64,000 nucleotides of DNA from Symsagittifera roscoffensis. Its lineage: Eukaryota > Xenacoelomorpha > Acoela > Convolutidae. Positions 1 to 12,641 of the stretch are shown piece after piece (position 1 is the stretch's first letter; every line of letters begins with the position of its first letter). The position numbers were made by a program, and so were the translations under genes. The notes below the pieces were generated by a model. It was given only the letters and a program-made list of their open reading frames with translations, made no database searches and was not told the DNA's origin. The stretch lies in the NCBI RefSeq assembly GCF_963678635.1, contig NC_087064.1, positions 58,228,338-58,292,337 of the forward strand, read 5' to 3'.

Positions 1-1514
1 CACGTGGTTTTTAGCTAGTTGATTAGTTTTTGAAAAATCGATTTGGAGATCACCCCCAATTTCAAATAATACTGAAGCCAAATAGTTATCAACCAAAAAC
101 TATCTGGTTTTTCGATAAGACAAGTTTGTTTTCTGTTGCAGGATTTTATATCTCGGCTATTTCAAACTGGAAGAATTTGTTTTTTAAATGTCGCTACAGC
201 ACATTCTTTGATGTGTTCGTTATTGATTTCAAAGTTTCAAAAAACAGCTCGTATTTGTATCATAACTGTACTTTCACTGGTTTTTCGGTGGTATAATACA
301 CATTTTTTAAAACCGTCAAATAGACAGCCTTCACAATAATGCTTGTTTGATAACCACATTTGGACACTAGCGCTTACAATTCATTAAATTGACCTTTTTT
401 TAAGAGATCAAATTTTGTAACTTGTCGACAAAAACTAATATTTTTGGGTTTTTGTTTTTCCTCGACCCAGTGAAAGATGGTCAATTGATCTAAATTGCAG
501 GGTGATAGTTGCTCCAATTTTATTGGCAGGGTCAGTGATTTCTTTCCGCGATGCTGGTCATAAAATTTTTCATCTGATGTTTCAGATTTGCAAACATAGT
601 TGTGGTTAAATTGTTGATCGATGCATTGATTATTGTTAGCATTAACTGCACTAGAAAGTTATTTGCTGAAGTTATTTGCAGAATTGGAAAACTGTCTCTA
701 GCTTTGAAATGGGTTTCTGATTGAGTGTTTAAATGAGTGTCCAGATTTGAGATGTTGTTGTTTGATTTGTCATCAGTAACCTCATTTACAGATATGTAAT
801 AAAAAATCACAACAGTTTGTCTTGCTGCAGTGATAAAAAGTTTGCAGTTATATGTTTGCAGGTCAAAGTTTTGCAGATATGTGTTCCACAGCAGTCGAAA
901 AAAATTTACAAAAAAAAATTTTTTAAAGCAAACCTTTAACTTATCGAAAAAAAAATTGTATTGTTTTTTTTTCGACAGTTTTGTACATGTATTGGATAAG
1001 GCCTACACTGAGCTCAAAATATTGGAGTTTGAAGTTTTGCATCGAAACTTAGTCTTCGATATGCTATTCGAGTCGGATAGCTCCCGGATACTGCACAAAA
1101 ACTAACCCTTCTTGATTTTAGTTTACGAAACTCATTTTTGGCTGGCGTGATCGAAAATTTTTATAAAGAAAACTGACGGCAATGATTTCCAATATGCAAT
1201 TTTCTAATATGCGTGCCTGTGTAAATGCAATTTTCAGACATTGTTTTTGGCACATTTTTTCAAAAACTTTTCTCCGCGGAGAGGTTTTAAAGCTAAGTTT
1301 GTTTTTTAGTGCTTATGGAGAGCTCAAAAAGCCAACTTAGTCCATGAAACCACAAAACTCTTTTTTCTGGATAACCACCTCCTTTAAACTATAAATATTC
1401 CGCTGCTGATTTCCATTGTAAGGCAAAACGTGGAAGGAAAAGACACAACTGAGTTCGAGTTTTCGCTTCCACGTCGGGAATGATTAAAACAATTTTTTTT
1501 TGGTTTGTACGTAC
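1..1514. other. AT-rich non-coding stretch, probable receptor intron
   Basis: No convincing coding region. It lies directly downstream of the receptor exon on the minus strand and begins with that exon's splice donor, so it is probably intron. I looked for the expected next exon (TM3 with a DRY-type motif) on the minus strand and did not find it; it probably lies beyond the window edge. The short open frames are low-complexity. Confidence 0.5.
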
Positions 1515-1902
1515 CAATAACAAGCATGAAGACTTTGACAGGCATCACGAAAGCTCCGACCATCAAGTCACTAATTGACAACGATGCCACCAAATACATG
1601 CTCATGTTATGCAGAGAACACCTTCTGTAAATTGTGAACAGAACCAACACATTGCCTAATAAGGTAAGAAACACAACAACGCCATAAACGGAAACTTCAA
1701 TTGTAGTCTCGACAACTTCTAAAGTTTCAGTAATCAGCAACGGAGATGAAGATGATGATAATAACGATGGTGACGGTGGTGAAGAATTGAGAGATAACTC
1801 AGTGTAACTGCCTACAATTGAAATTTTGTCATGTTTTTCACCCTCTTCAACGGACAAAAAAGTCTCGCCCTCGAGCTGATTTTGCGTTAGAGCGATCGAC
1901 AT
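1515..1902 (-). CDS. Aminergic-type GPCR, first coding exon (N-terminus to TM2)
   Basis: First exon of a rhodopsin-family receptor, most like biogenic-amine (dopamine, serotonin, histamine, octopamine) receptors; the ligand cannot be told. Translation starts at the ATG at 1902, with A at -3. Residues 1-68 form an acidic, Ser/Pro-rich extracellular tail with a sequon at N39. TM1 spans about 69-91 and contains the conserved GN (G83-N84). A short basic loop follows (YRRCSLHN). TM2 spans about 103-125 with the conserved Asp in SISDLMVG (D112) and the MP motif typical of amine receptors. The exon ends at a strong donor (G|GTACGT) after residue 129, phase 1, leaving one base of a Gly codon. Reading past the donor gives a non-receptor tail and a stop. 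TM3-TM7 are not in the window, so the gene is partial. It would act at the plasma membrane. Confidence 0.85.
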
Positions 1903-4900
1903 TTTTCACGGTCTGATGAAAAGGCTTTTAATCATGACCAGGGAGTGTGAAATAGTTATTGAGTTTTTTTGGTATAATTTGGATAGGCTGAATTTGACGG
2001 GTAGTTGCTCTAATTGTTCGGGGGTAAGAAGGGCGTAAAGTAACTTTGATAGCGCTGCAGATAGCTGTTAAATATAAAATCAGGGGCTCTATTACAAAGT
2101 AAAAGGATCCTTTTATTTCAAACTCAGAAAATGGCCAGTTTATACTTCAAACTTGGGTTGAGTTCTATACTTGCTACCCATTTCGAAATATCTCATTAAT
2201 GATTTTGTGACTGGCCATTTTTACCCGCTAATATAAAATGTTGCGCCGTTTTCGCAGGTAAATTAAAACGGTTACAAAGGAACGATTTGGTTCATTTATG
2301 GTCCCTTAATCTCATCTCAGATAACAAGCGTAATCTTTTAAAGCTTCACCACTCGTTAAATTTAATCAAATTGGTAACAAGATCTACTTTTTAGGTTTTA
2401 GGTCGAAAACGAAAAGTATACATGGATGAAAGAGTACGCAGCCAAAATGTTCCAGATCAATTTCAATATAATATTAGAAAAAAAGTTGCTATTTTTTCGT
2501 TAAGCTTCTAATTCATTTGACCAAAAGTGTATTGAAAATGAAAGTATCCGTGTAAAAATTGATGAAATGATATCATACCAAGAAAATAAACGGCAAGTAA
2601 GAATCGTTTTCGAGCAGTTGGTGTATTTCGGGTAATTGCGGCTAATGAATGTTGACGCTATTGCAAAAGCTTTTGGACTTGATTTTTATTTGTTTCTGTT
2701 TCAAAAAGGGCAACAAAATGGGAAGAAAAAATTGGCAGTTATTCCGATTCAAAGGCAATAAAAATGAAATTACTCTTATATTGAATTACTGAGGAAAATA
2801 TGTCAATAAGCAAGACCGCTTTTTCAAATATTTCAGCGAATGAAATAAAAGCAGCAAAAAAACTAAGAAAGGCTACAAAATTAAATAAGAAAAAAAAACT
2901 TTTTTTTGGTTCGGATATAAGAGAAAAATATGCGGAATTTATGATGGAAAAAATGAAAGTGTGATTATCCAATGGAACTATCCTTATGTTTAGTTAAGTC
3001 ATCTAATAACCATGTCGGGTCTAACCATTTATCACTTAAATCGATTCCGTTGTAGATTATACTGACAAACGACGGGAGAAACTACCTGGCTTAAAAAATA
3101 ACAACACCGCATTAACTAACAGCCAGTTTTGTATGAAATAAACACCAATACTGGTTCAAATAATTAAAGCTAGCGAGCGATTTATAAAAATTCGCTTGCC
3201 GGCTCAATTAGACGTCACTGACTTTTTTCATTAAAAAAATGAACGGCTGAAGTACACATAGGAAGCGTATATTTTTCAAATTGTATGTTTTGCTTTAAAG
3301 TGTTTTACTTTTGCTTATGTTTCGTGACACTTGAACCGGTAAGTTGCCGGAACGCATGAGAACTATAACTTCATTTCAGATTGTATGTACTAATTCAACA
3401 AATAGGGATGCAGATGTGGCTTGGATTTGATGGCAGGGAGGGTCTGGTTGCGATAAGATAATCGGAGGATAAAGTACTACTGTAGAATTAATGAAGTAAG
3501 GTAATCGGTTGCTTCCAAAGATTGGAGAGAAATACGAGAAAATACTGAAGCTACTGATAAGAACTCCTATAGGAGCTGAAAACTGTTAATTAACTGAACA
3601 GTCTATAGATTTCACGGGACTATGAAAAAAAAGGAAAATGAGGAAAATGTCAAAAATGGCAACAAAAAGAAAGAAAAAGAGCACAAATCAATCAAATCAT
3701 GTAGAAGCGTTGAATATTTCGACTGCTTTTTCTCTATAACTTTCAAGAAATTTGTTTAGAAAAAAAAAGATTATAAAAAATTTATTTTAAAAACTAATCA
3801 GATTTTGTTTGAAAATCCCACAGTTCCTCTATCACCACGCATTGTCCATAGACTATTGTTCAACTTGATGTATTGATGTTGAATCTAGTAGCCTATTAAA
3901 TGGACCAAATAGCTCGCTTCAAATGAAAATGAAATAAGTTCTGTGTCGGCAACTCGTTATTTAAACGAGACATATTGTCTGTTAATAATCCCAAAATAGC
4001 CAAATTGGCAACTTTCAAACCCTCAGTACTAAAAAAACCTACCAAGATGAAAAACCATTTATTATTTGCGCTAAGCATAGCAAAATTTGTTGGATGATAA
4101 CAAAAACTACCATGATGCGGCAGCTGGTCGAAAGCGACAATTGGGCGAGAGCGATGATTCTGACTCCTTCAAAAAAGCAACAAATCGTACCAACGAAAGT
4201 TAGTAAGATTTAACTGGCATGCCGCAATCGGGCTGATACGTGTTGCGTGCTTGCCAGAACCGAGACACGAACTGTTTACGAAAATGCTTGGCGGCTATCA
4301 GACCAAAACATCGACGCGCGCGTAGCGCACACACCACCAGGCCACTAGGCGATTATGTCAACAGTTTTCGCTTTTTCTCGATACTACCAGTTGTCGTTAT
4401 CAATCACTCATCGTATTCGACGATTTGTCGCTTCGACGAAAACAGCACCGAGCAAAATTCATTCCGTCAGTTTCTTCAAAAATCGGAACAAAAAGATCAG
4501 TCAAATTAAGGGAAAAAAATAATACAATCAGCTTAATTTTTTGAAAAAGCATTCAACTGATTTAGTATGACACACCATTCTATTTAATCTGAGGTGAAAC
4601 TGTGATGTATAGAAAAATACACACCATAATCCAAATTGCCTCAACGCCTCCAGCGGTCGACACAAAAAATCTGCATCAATTAAAATTTTTGAACTCTACT
4701 TTTCGGGTCTGCTCATATCCATTTAACCATTATCCGTTTGATTTATTGGTGCCACGACATTCAATTAAAAAAATTCAAAAACAAATTAAAATCTGTTTAT
4801 AATTTGTTTCATGTCCTGTACTTATTATTTGGTCTTCATAGTTTTATGAAAACACTTATTTATCATGTTCCCATTTATTACCACCTAAGCCAATTAAAAT

Positions 4901-7029
4901 GTATAATTGCTTTTGTAGAAAAAACAATTGAAAGCTTCTAAGTTCTTTAATTGAAATAGTTAGTTAGGGTTTTAGAAAATTCGAAGCGTCTTTCATTTTT
5001 TGCAGTATATCTAAACTGAGAAAAGGCGAATCGTTTTTTTTTTTCATTTTCGCTCACATTTTTAGACGCAAAACTTACAATTTTTTCAAAAAGGTTTTAA
5101 AACATTTTGAGCAGATTTTTTTGCAATATTTTTCTCACGACTGATAAAGGCTTCTTTTCACTTCAAGATACAAACTATTGTAGAAATGCTGCGGAATATT
5201 GAACCTAAGAATTCATGAAGTTTAATTATGATAATAACAATGATTTTCCGAATCTCGTACTATTACATTAGTTAAAACTAATACCAACTTTCACTGCTAA
5301 TTAAGTATTTTTCTGACTTTCGTAGAAAAAAGTTGAATTAGTTGTTCTATTTGTGAATTCTTTTTCTTAGATAAGTTTCAGGTTTTCAAATAGTCGTTTT
5401 TGCGCAAGAATTTCAGATCATCATCTGAAAACTATTAATGTTTCAGGCTGAAACTTTGACCAATTTATTAATGTTCTTGTGTTAACGAATAAATTATGGT
5501 TGTTTATTTTGCAAAGTTCTCAGCCGTTATTTTCCGAAAAAAAAACAAGAACCGAGAAACTCATCAGCACAAAATAAACAAGACTGCTTTAGGGCAAAAC
5601 TTAGAACAATTCAGCTGCCTTGTATTGTCTTTAAAATAGTTTTTGCTTTAAGAAATGGCCCCAGAAAGGTAGTTGTGTTACTCAGTGTATTGGTAAAACT
5701 GAGTTACTTAGGACGTCAAAATGAGCTACATGCATTTTTTAATACTATATTTCCCACGCTGTTTTAACCAGAGCTCACACTATGCACAAAAGCTATTTAA
5801 AAAACTAAAAACTAGTAAAAATGGCCACGAAACAATTTGTTTTTCCAAATTTTTCATTGGTTTTAAATTTAAACACTTCAAGGAATTTTGTGACACATTT
5901 GAATTTTCTGTTAGGTCACTTCTTTTCTTTGGTACTAAAGTGACTATAATTTTTGATAAAAACATACTTTGCTTGGTTAGCACTCAAAGTGTTCAACGTG
6001 CATGATTATCTTGAATAAACATTATCGACATAGGTTGACAAAATGTCGCTCAAAACAACAAAAACAAAAAACGGTGCTTCGTGAATTTTTGAAAGCTTTT
6101 CTAGAGCTCTGTTGAATTCAAAACTGCTTGAAATTAAAATTTCGATCTTCTTTTTAAAAAATGTAATTCTTCCATTGGAAGCCAAATGGTGTATTTTGAA
6201 GTGTTTGTGCGTACGGCTAGGCACAATAAGATTCAAATTCTAGTAAAATGCTTTCTCACCTATTGGACCAGATAAGTTTCAAAGTTTCAAGTCTATAGAG
6301 ATTATATTTTCAAAAAGCTGCAGAAATTTCCGATTTAGGTACCGAACCAAGGTTTGAGCCAAGGTAATTTTATTTAAAAGGTTCAAAACCAAGTAAACTT
6401 AATTTGAATTACAAATGGCGCGCCCGTGAATGTAATGAGCAAGTTCCAATAACGGTCTCTTAAAATGCTATCTTTCTCCTAAAGTTCAGTCATCATCATG
6501 AAATCGTTTCTCCAGAGGTTTCAATTATTAATGAAAAATCAAGAAAAAATCGATTCTGCTGGACTTGGTTTTATTCCAATCCAGAAGACAAATTAATAAT
6601 AAAATAGTTACTAAGACTCTTTTCCCCATCCATCGAGTGCTGATTTAATATCTTTCCTCGCTCTTTCGAAGCAGTTTCCATTAGCTGAAGGTCGAAGGAC
6701 CAATGTTAAATTAAACAGAAGTGGTTTTAAAGTTAGATAAAAAAGATAGACTCAACATGAAATTTCCGCGATGACGTATCAAATGGCAGGGATATTGATT
6801 TTACCATTTTTAACTAATGGTGGGGAAATCTAGCACCCAAATCAATCAATGTTTGCGCGTTGCGGAGACAAATTACCGGACGCATCCTTACGCATCAATC
6901 ATTGCATTTGCTTTAATATTATGGATCTCTTTATCTCTACTCCGCTCCCCCTTGCTACCTAACGAAGTTGCCACCCCTAGAAAGACGAAATTCAACTGTT
7001 AAGCATATTTGATTTTTCCACCCGCAACA
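1903..7029. other. AT-rich intergenic DNA
   Basis: No supported gene. The first few hundred bases should contain the receptor promoter and 5' UTR; no clear core element stands out. Around 3896-4050 there is an eroded inverted fragment of the dispersed family best seen at 42730-43253 (shared core with AAATTGGCAA). A short GC-richer patch at 4230-4370 has an open frame of 89 codons on the plus strand but no recognisable domain or splice context. The rest is homopolymer-rich DNA. Confidence 0.5.
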
Positions 7030-9908
7030 GGGGGGGGGGGGGGGTAACTAATTCAAGAGATCCAATAATATTAAATAGGAAATTGTGAGCTATTAATAAA
7101 AATTAGGTTATACAGATCTCCATTCTGTCAAAAACTGTTGTTAGGTGATGGTTGAACTGATCAATACAAACTTGAATGCTTGTTTTACAACTCATTTTCA
7201 AAATGTTAGTTCTAAAGTAATCAATTTAGCGAAACGAATGACACTGAATTTGAATGTTTTTGTCCCGATTATTGTGCAATTTATGCACTCAAATAAATGA
7301 CTTCAAATTGTTCTATTAACTGAATCTGATCTCAAAATTTTGGCTCTCGTATTTTGTTTTGCAAGCAAACATTTAGGCCAAAAACAATGCAGCCGATATG
7401 AATTTCAGACAGTTCAGCCACAGACAGTTCAGCTTGCCGAGCTTGCCCTCAGAGGGTAGGACTCTATACACAATATAGAGCCTGTTATCGCCGCGAAGTG
7501 GAGATGCGCGCCCATTGGCGACCTTAAACCGATAATTAACTCCAACTCCAGTTTTTTTCCATTTTAACCCTTTTGAAAAACTGACTACATTGTGTGGGTA
7601 TTTTTTTGCTGAATTTCAAGTTGGCTGTAATTTTTTAGCAGAATTTGGTTTGTGCGCCATTTTGTTTCCTGCTCGCCAAGTATTGTTTTGCATCAGGAGT
7701 CACTTCCAGCTGTGTTCTGTCATAATGTTTCGATAAAAATTTCAGACACAAAAAGACTGCTCACATCAAGGCGAAGCCCGGAATGTCGAGACTGTTTTTT
7801 AAAGTCAATGGTGTAGTGTTCGCTTCAAAACAAATTGATTAAAAATTCAAAAAAGTTCAGAAAATTTTTTTTGAACTTTTTTGAACGTGATTTTTCCTGC
7901 ACACTGAAAACACCAAATGATAAATTTTTGAAGCAGCAAAACTTTGTATAAATTAAATAGCATTCCGCAATTGAATTCGGAATGAGTTATAACGCGCATT
8001 AAATCTCCGCTTACAAAAACAAAAAATATCGCTCGTTAATGGCCCTAAACTAGCCTAATTGGCAATTTTTAAACCCAAATAACTTTGCAAAAAATGTTCA
8101 AAGGAGAAATATTTTTTGAAATTTGAGATCAAAATAAAAATATTTTTTGACTGACAAAAAAAAGTCGTCAAAACTTACAACTTGTTTGAAAATCAACCCC
8201 CACAAGCAATATTAAGAACAACATGATTTTTTTGTAAAGTAATAAGAATGCAAAGTAAAAAAGAAATTAAGTAGAATTTTCGTTTCAACCGGTTTCTAAG
8301 ACGGAATAGGTTTCATCAATTGGCAATTATCAATCGAACTGGCACTCTACAACACCAATAAATTAATCGAAGAAGAAATATTTTTTTGAATTTGAGCTCA
8401 GAACAAAAACATTTTTTTTAGTGTGAAAATTGGCTAGTCAAAGAGTCAATGTCTCTTTAGTAGATTTCGACTTGAAAAAAAATGTTGAAAATTTCATATG
8501 AAGAAAGAAAAGTTTTTTTTTGATTTTTCTTAATTTATTCTCCCCCCCCAGGCTATTTGAACAACAAATTTTAAGCAATGAGAAAAATCTTAGGCTTTTT
8601 AAACAGTCCAGTTTTGCATCTAGTAACGTAAATAAGAACCAATCGTTCGCCTCATTTCGTTTTGCAACGTGTTTTTGAGCTGGATACGCGTGAATAAGTG
8701 GACATGTGAAACATTTTGCGCGCTCTCTATCACAAATTGGTCAAAATGGCATTATTTAAACCTTCATAACTTTACAAACAAAATGATGACAGGTGACACA
8801 TTTAGAGCATACTGCCTGCGCCCAGCACAAACTATTTAATATTTCTCTGTAGGGTTTCGTTGGGCACAGACTAGTTTGTTTTAAAAAGTATCCGGTTGCT
8901 GCGTCTCTAGCACAAGTTGTTTCGGCCACCATAGTCAGTTCAAAAAACCGAAATTTAGTCTGGAACAAAAGGAATCAGATTAATTGTTTTCAATTCGTTT
9001 TTCAAAATTGTTTTGGAATCGAAATCACTACTAAAAAGCAATGTTTGGAAAACACTATTGATTAATTACTATGCTTCTTTCTGGTAACTGAAACAGGCAC
9101 AGTATTCTGGTATTGCTGGTCGCAACAGCAATTTCTGTTCAAGACAAAAATTTCTTATACCTTGCATTCAATTGAATGAAGTTAAGGTTTTTGCTCTTAA
9201 GGTAACTGTAGAGATCTTGTAGCGAAAGAGTAAGTTGTAAAGACCTCGAAAATATTTTTTTGTAGTTGGTTTTTAGTTTTTGTATGTTTTTATGCATAAC
9301 ACGTAAAATTTGTAAATTAAACTATCAGCGTTTTTCTTTGTCGATTTTGGCATTCTTTCGGAGCTTCTAAGAAAAAAAAGATGATTTGCTCCCGAAATTT
9401 ATCATAGAGCGTTGTTACCGCCAATTTTCGTCATTTGCACATATCGCTTTTATATTCCTTTTATTTGTAAATGAATTGTCTCTGTCTTCAACTATTTTGT
9501 ATTAAATACTTGCTTTTAACATCAAATTAGACCAGGAAAATTTGGTTGTCTGCTAAATTTTAAATGCGGATACCAGCATTAAAAAAGGAGACAGTAATAA
9601 AATAACTAACCGTCCTTCGAAGTAACTTTTGCCCAATTTGGGTGGACATCAAACTGCGTAATAACGAAGCAAATTAGATTTGCTGTCAGGACCAACTCAC
9701 TATTTAGTGAAAAATCCCGCGGGACTCAAAAGGGATAATGCAAATCTGATTGCAAGAAAAGCTTGATATGAATGAACAAAATGAAATTGGCAAACTACAA
9801 ATTACAGTACAATTACCAAAAAAGCAAGAAAAAGTTTTTTGCATGTAGATTGTCAACTCAGAAAATTGAACATAGTCAAAAACATGTAATAAATGAAATT
9901 TTTTGATG
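7030..9908. other. Intergenic DNA with eroded dispersed repeats
   Basis: Starts with a run of about 15 G (7030-7044). From about 7755 to 8240 there is a decayed inverted copy of the 42730-43253 family: the end motif with AAGGCGAAGCCC at 7768, and a core at 8040-8110. Another fragment of the same core lies near 8740-8790. No coding region is supported. Confidence 0.4.
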
Positions 9909-9916
9909 ATTGCAAT

Positions 9917-10457
9917 CAGGGGCGGATCTAGGATTTTCTCGAGGGGGGGGGGGCTATTTAAAAAAATCGAAAATTAGGTCGACTTTTGTTGATTTGCGTA
10001 TTTTTGGCGCGTGCATTTTTCAAAGTTAGTGCATATTGGTGCGCCAATGGCGTCTTCAGAAAAATTTAGGGTTGATTAGGCCGAAATTGGATCTTATAAT
10101 AAATACCAAAGGGAGATCCTTTGCTTGGTGAGTGGGTCGAATCCCTGAAAAAAAAAGCCCTCAAGCCCCACCCCCCCCCCCCCCCCCCCTAAATCTGCCG
10201 ATGCCTGAGATATCGCTAGGCTATAAAGGTTTCTAAGAAAAATAATCAATTAAATTTTAAAAATTCTAATATTTCACCTAATTTATTTAACCCATATTCA
10301 TGTGATTATTTGCCCACTAAAGCTAGGAACGGAAAAATACTAGCGTTTAACTTAAAATTTAGTCATAATTGACTTGTAACAACCAGATTCAACATTGAGA
10401 GCCATCTTTCAAACCCGTCAAACCCCCCGCCCCCCGCCCTACCTAAATCTGCCCCTG
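9917..10457. mobile_element. Non-autonomous hAT-like element with 8-bp target duplication
   Basis: A 541-bp element that begins CAGGGGCGGATCTAGG and ends with the inverted counterpart (CTAAATCTGCCCCTG). Identical 8-bp repeats ATTGCAAT flank it (9909-9916 and 10458-10465). CAGGGG-type termini with 8-bp duplications are characteristic of the hAT superfamily. It has no transposase frame, so it would need a transposase in trans. G- and C-runs sit just inside each end. A second decayed right end lies inside it near 10190-10207, so the element looks composite. The motif GGGTCGAATCCCTGA at about 10131 resembles a pol III B box. Confidence 0.85.
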
Positions 10458-10461
10458 ATTG

Positions 10462-10942
10462 CAATTGCGGATCTAGGATAATCTTCTCGAGGGGGACAGT
10501 TTTTGTAAAATATTTTGAAAGATTTGTCACATTTTTTTTTTCATAGATAGACCAAATTTTTTTGCGAGGCCTCCCAAAACGACAAAGACACTGTTTTTTT
10601 TTTTAAAAAAACAAGCCAAAAACGGTGTTTTTTGGCGCCTTTTGGAAAATTTGGCGTGCTCATCCTTCAAAATTATTATACGTGTTTAAAGCGTGCTCAG
10701 CCCTCAAAATCAGTATCTGCGGTGGCGAAATGGTTAAGTCTCCCCCTCTAAATTAAATGGTCGAAAAGTAGTTTTTTTCCGTTTTGGATCAATCGCCTGA
10801 AACTTTCTGGCAGGAAAATTTGAGAATGCATGCCCCAAAATAATACCCAAGAGAGAAATTTTGGGTAGTCGGTGAATCGATTCCCTAAAATAAAACAACT
10901 GCGACCACCCTAAACCACCCAACCCCCCATCTGCCGCCGCTG
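10462..10942. mobile_element. Decayed hAT-like element, same family
   Basis: Begins with CAATTGCGGATCTAGG, a mutated version of the family end, followed by TCTCGAGGGGG. It ends near CCCCCCATCTGCCGCCGCTG. Internal sequence (TACCCAAGAGAG, GGTGAATCGATTCCC) parallels the element at 9917-10457. No matching 8-bp duplication is found, which fits an older insertion. At about 10723 TGGCGAAATGG resembles a pol III A box. No coding capacity. Confidence 0.6.
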
Positions 10943-11792
10943 ATCACAGTGAAGAGACTTGTTTTTGAAGACACAATGAAAACACTTGAAAATATCGTCT
11001 TTTTTTTCAAGAAAAAGTTTTCAGTTTTGATCACGCTAAAATTTCGCTTTTGGCGGTTAGGTTTTTCATTTTCAATTTTTTGATTTTGATTTCATGGGTT
11101 TTTGATTTTCAGTTCGATTCAACTTTCTGGAATGAGATTAAATTATTTTTGAGTAAAAAAAATCAATGGCTGAAAAATTGAATACTTCTACTCCTAAAAG
11201 AAATTTCATTTTTCAGAAATTTGAAATAAAAAATTAGTTACTGAGTAATGATTTAAATTTCTTGAACTGGGTTAGCTGTGAAAGAAAAAAAAAATTAACA
11301 ATAAAACACATAAACAATTTTATGTGAAACTTTAAGTCGGTTTTAATATTGTTTCTGCAATGTATTCTTGCGGAAACGTTGAGTGCTTTTTGAGAAAACG
11401 ACCGCAATGAAGGTATTTTGTGCTATTTTTACCGCAAATGACTGCTCCTTCTGATCCAAAACAACTGGCCGAGTGTCTTGCGGACAAACTTCGACTTTTA
11501 ACAACCAGTTTTGATCTAACTAATATGACTTTCATACAAATTTGCTACCCTTGTTAAATGTCAAATAAAAAACTATACATAGTGTGTTGGAATGGAGAAA
11601 CTTTAAAAGATTGTCTGAAACTTTTGATTGATTTTTTTGATTAATTTTTTTTGATTAAAATCAAATTGGATTAAAAACTACGTTTACCATTTCTTCCTGA
11701 TTTGAATAACTTTTATAGGTTTTTCTAACTTTTTCTGTGGCTAATTTTAATGTTTTTCATCTTTTTTTCTCATTTTGTTATGAAATCTGCAG
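10943..11792. other. Intergenic DNA, nothing recognised
   Basis: AT-rich with T- and A-runs; no gene, repeat end or RNA gene recognised. The open frame at 11332-11535 (minus) has no recognisable domain. Confidence 0.4.
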
Positions 11793-11817
11793 CAGGGGCA
11801 CAACTAGCATTGTCTCG

Positions 11818-11858
<41 letters not shown>

Positions 11859-12197
11859 CACACTGTTTTCTAGGTCTATTTTTTTCTAGGTCAAACTAAT
11901 TGGTCTTCCTAGCTCTCCCTAATCATAATAATGACCTTTTTTTGTAAAATGAATTTTTCTCCTGCGCTGCTGGAAAATATTCGATGAACAGGCCAAAAAG
12001 AGGTTTTAGGTTTTTCTGGAAAGCTTTATCATAAAAATGGGTTTTTTTTTTGCAGCGCGGACTTCTCACAAAAATTGTATTGCGGTACTAGAAGCCTTAA
12101 TAGAATAATTTTATTGTTGGTGTGGTAAAAAAGTACCAACAGGGCACCGATTGGGTGGCCAAGGGTCGAATCCGCTGCCCCTCTAAATCCACTACTG
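11793..12197. mobile_element. Decayed hAT-like element carrying a TC microsatellite
   Basis: Left end CAGGGGCACAACTAGC; right end CTCTAAATCCACTACTG, whose complement fits the family right end (CAG....TGGATTTAGAGG). It contains a perfect (TC)n run at 11822-11855 and the B-box-like GGGTCGAATCC near 12163. No clear target duplication. Assigned by resemblance to the 9917-10457 element. Confidence 0.5.
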
Positions 12198-12641
12198 GGA
12201 GTGTGTGAAATCCTGAAAATCTATTTGTCGATTCCCATTTGCAAAATAAACGATTGATATGAATTTTTTCCTTTTTTTGTTGGTTCTTTGTTGAAGGGAT
12301 CAGAGAAGTGCTGGGCTAATATAGAAGGCCTAAATTTTCACGATTATGAATATTGAAATACAAAAATGAACGGATACAAGGATGTTGGCCAGATTTACTT
12401 GAAGTTATGCTCCATAATTTTGATTTGATTTTGAATGTCCTGTTATACCAACTGGGGTTCAAAGAGTCCAACTGTGACCACCTTTGCTTAGTTCAACAAT
12501 AACAACCGAGATTTATAGGGCTTCCTGATTGAGATCAGAGCGTAAGCTGGAAGCTAGATTCGGATATCTACTCGTGAGCGAACAAAGGGGTGCTAAATCG
12601 CCAGAGTGAGATTGAAGCTTCAGCTGCTGCTTCCACTCTTA
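12198..12641. other. Intergenic DNA, nothing recognised
   Basis: No gene or repeat boundary identified. Composition becomes GC-richer towards the direct-repeat module that follows. Confidence 0.35.

Noticed and set aside
4240-4509. 89-codon frame in a GC-richer patch
   Set aside because: No domain or supporting context. The patch itself is short and may be part of an eroded repeat.
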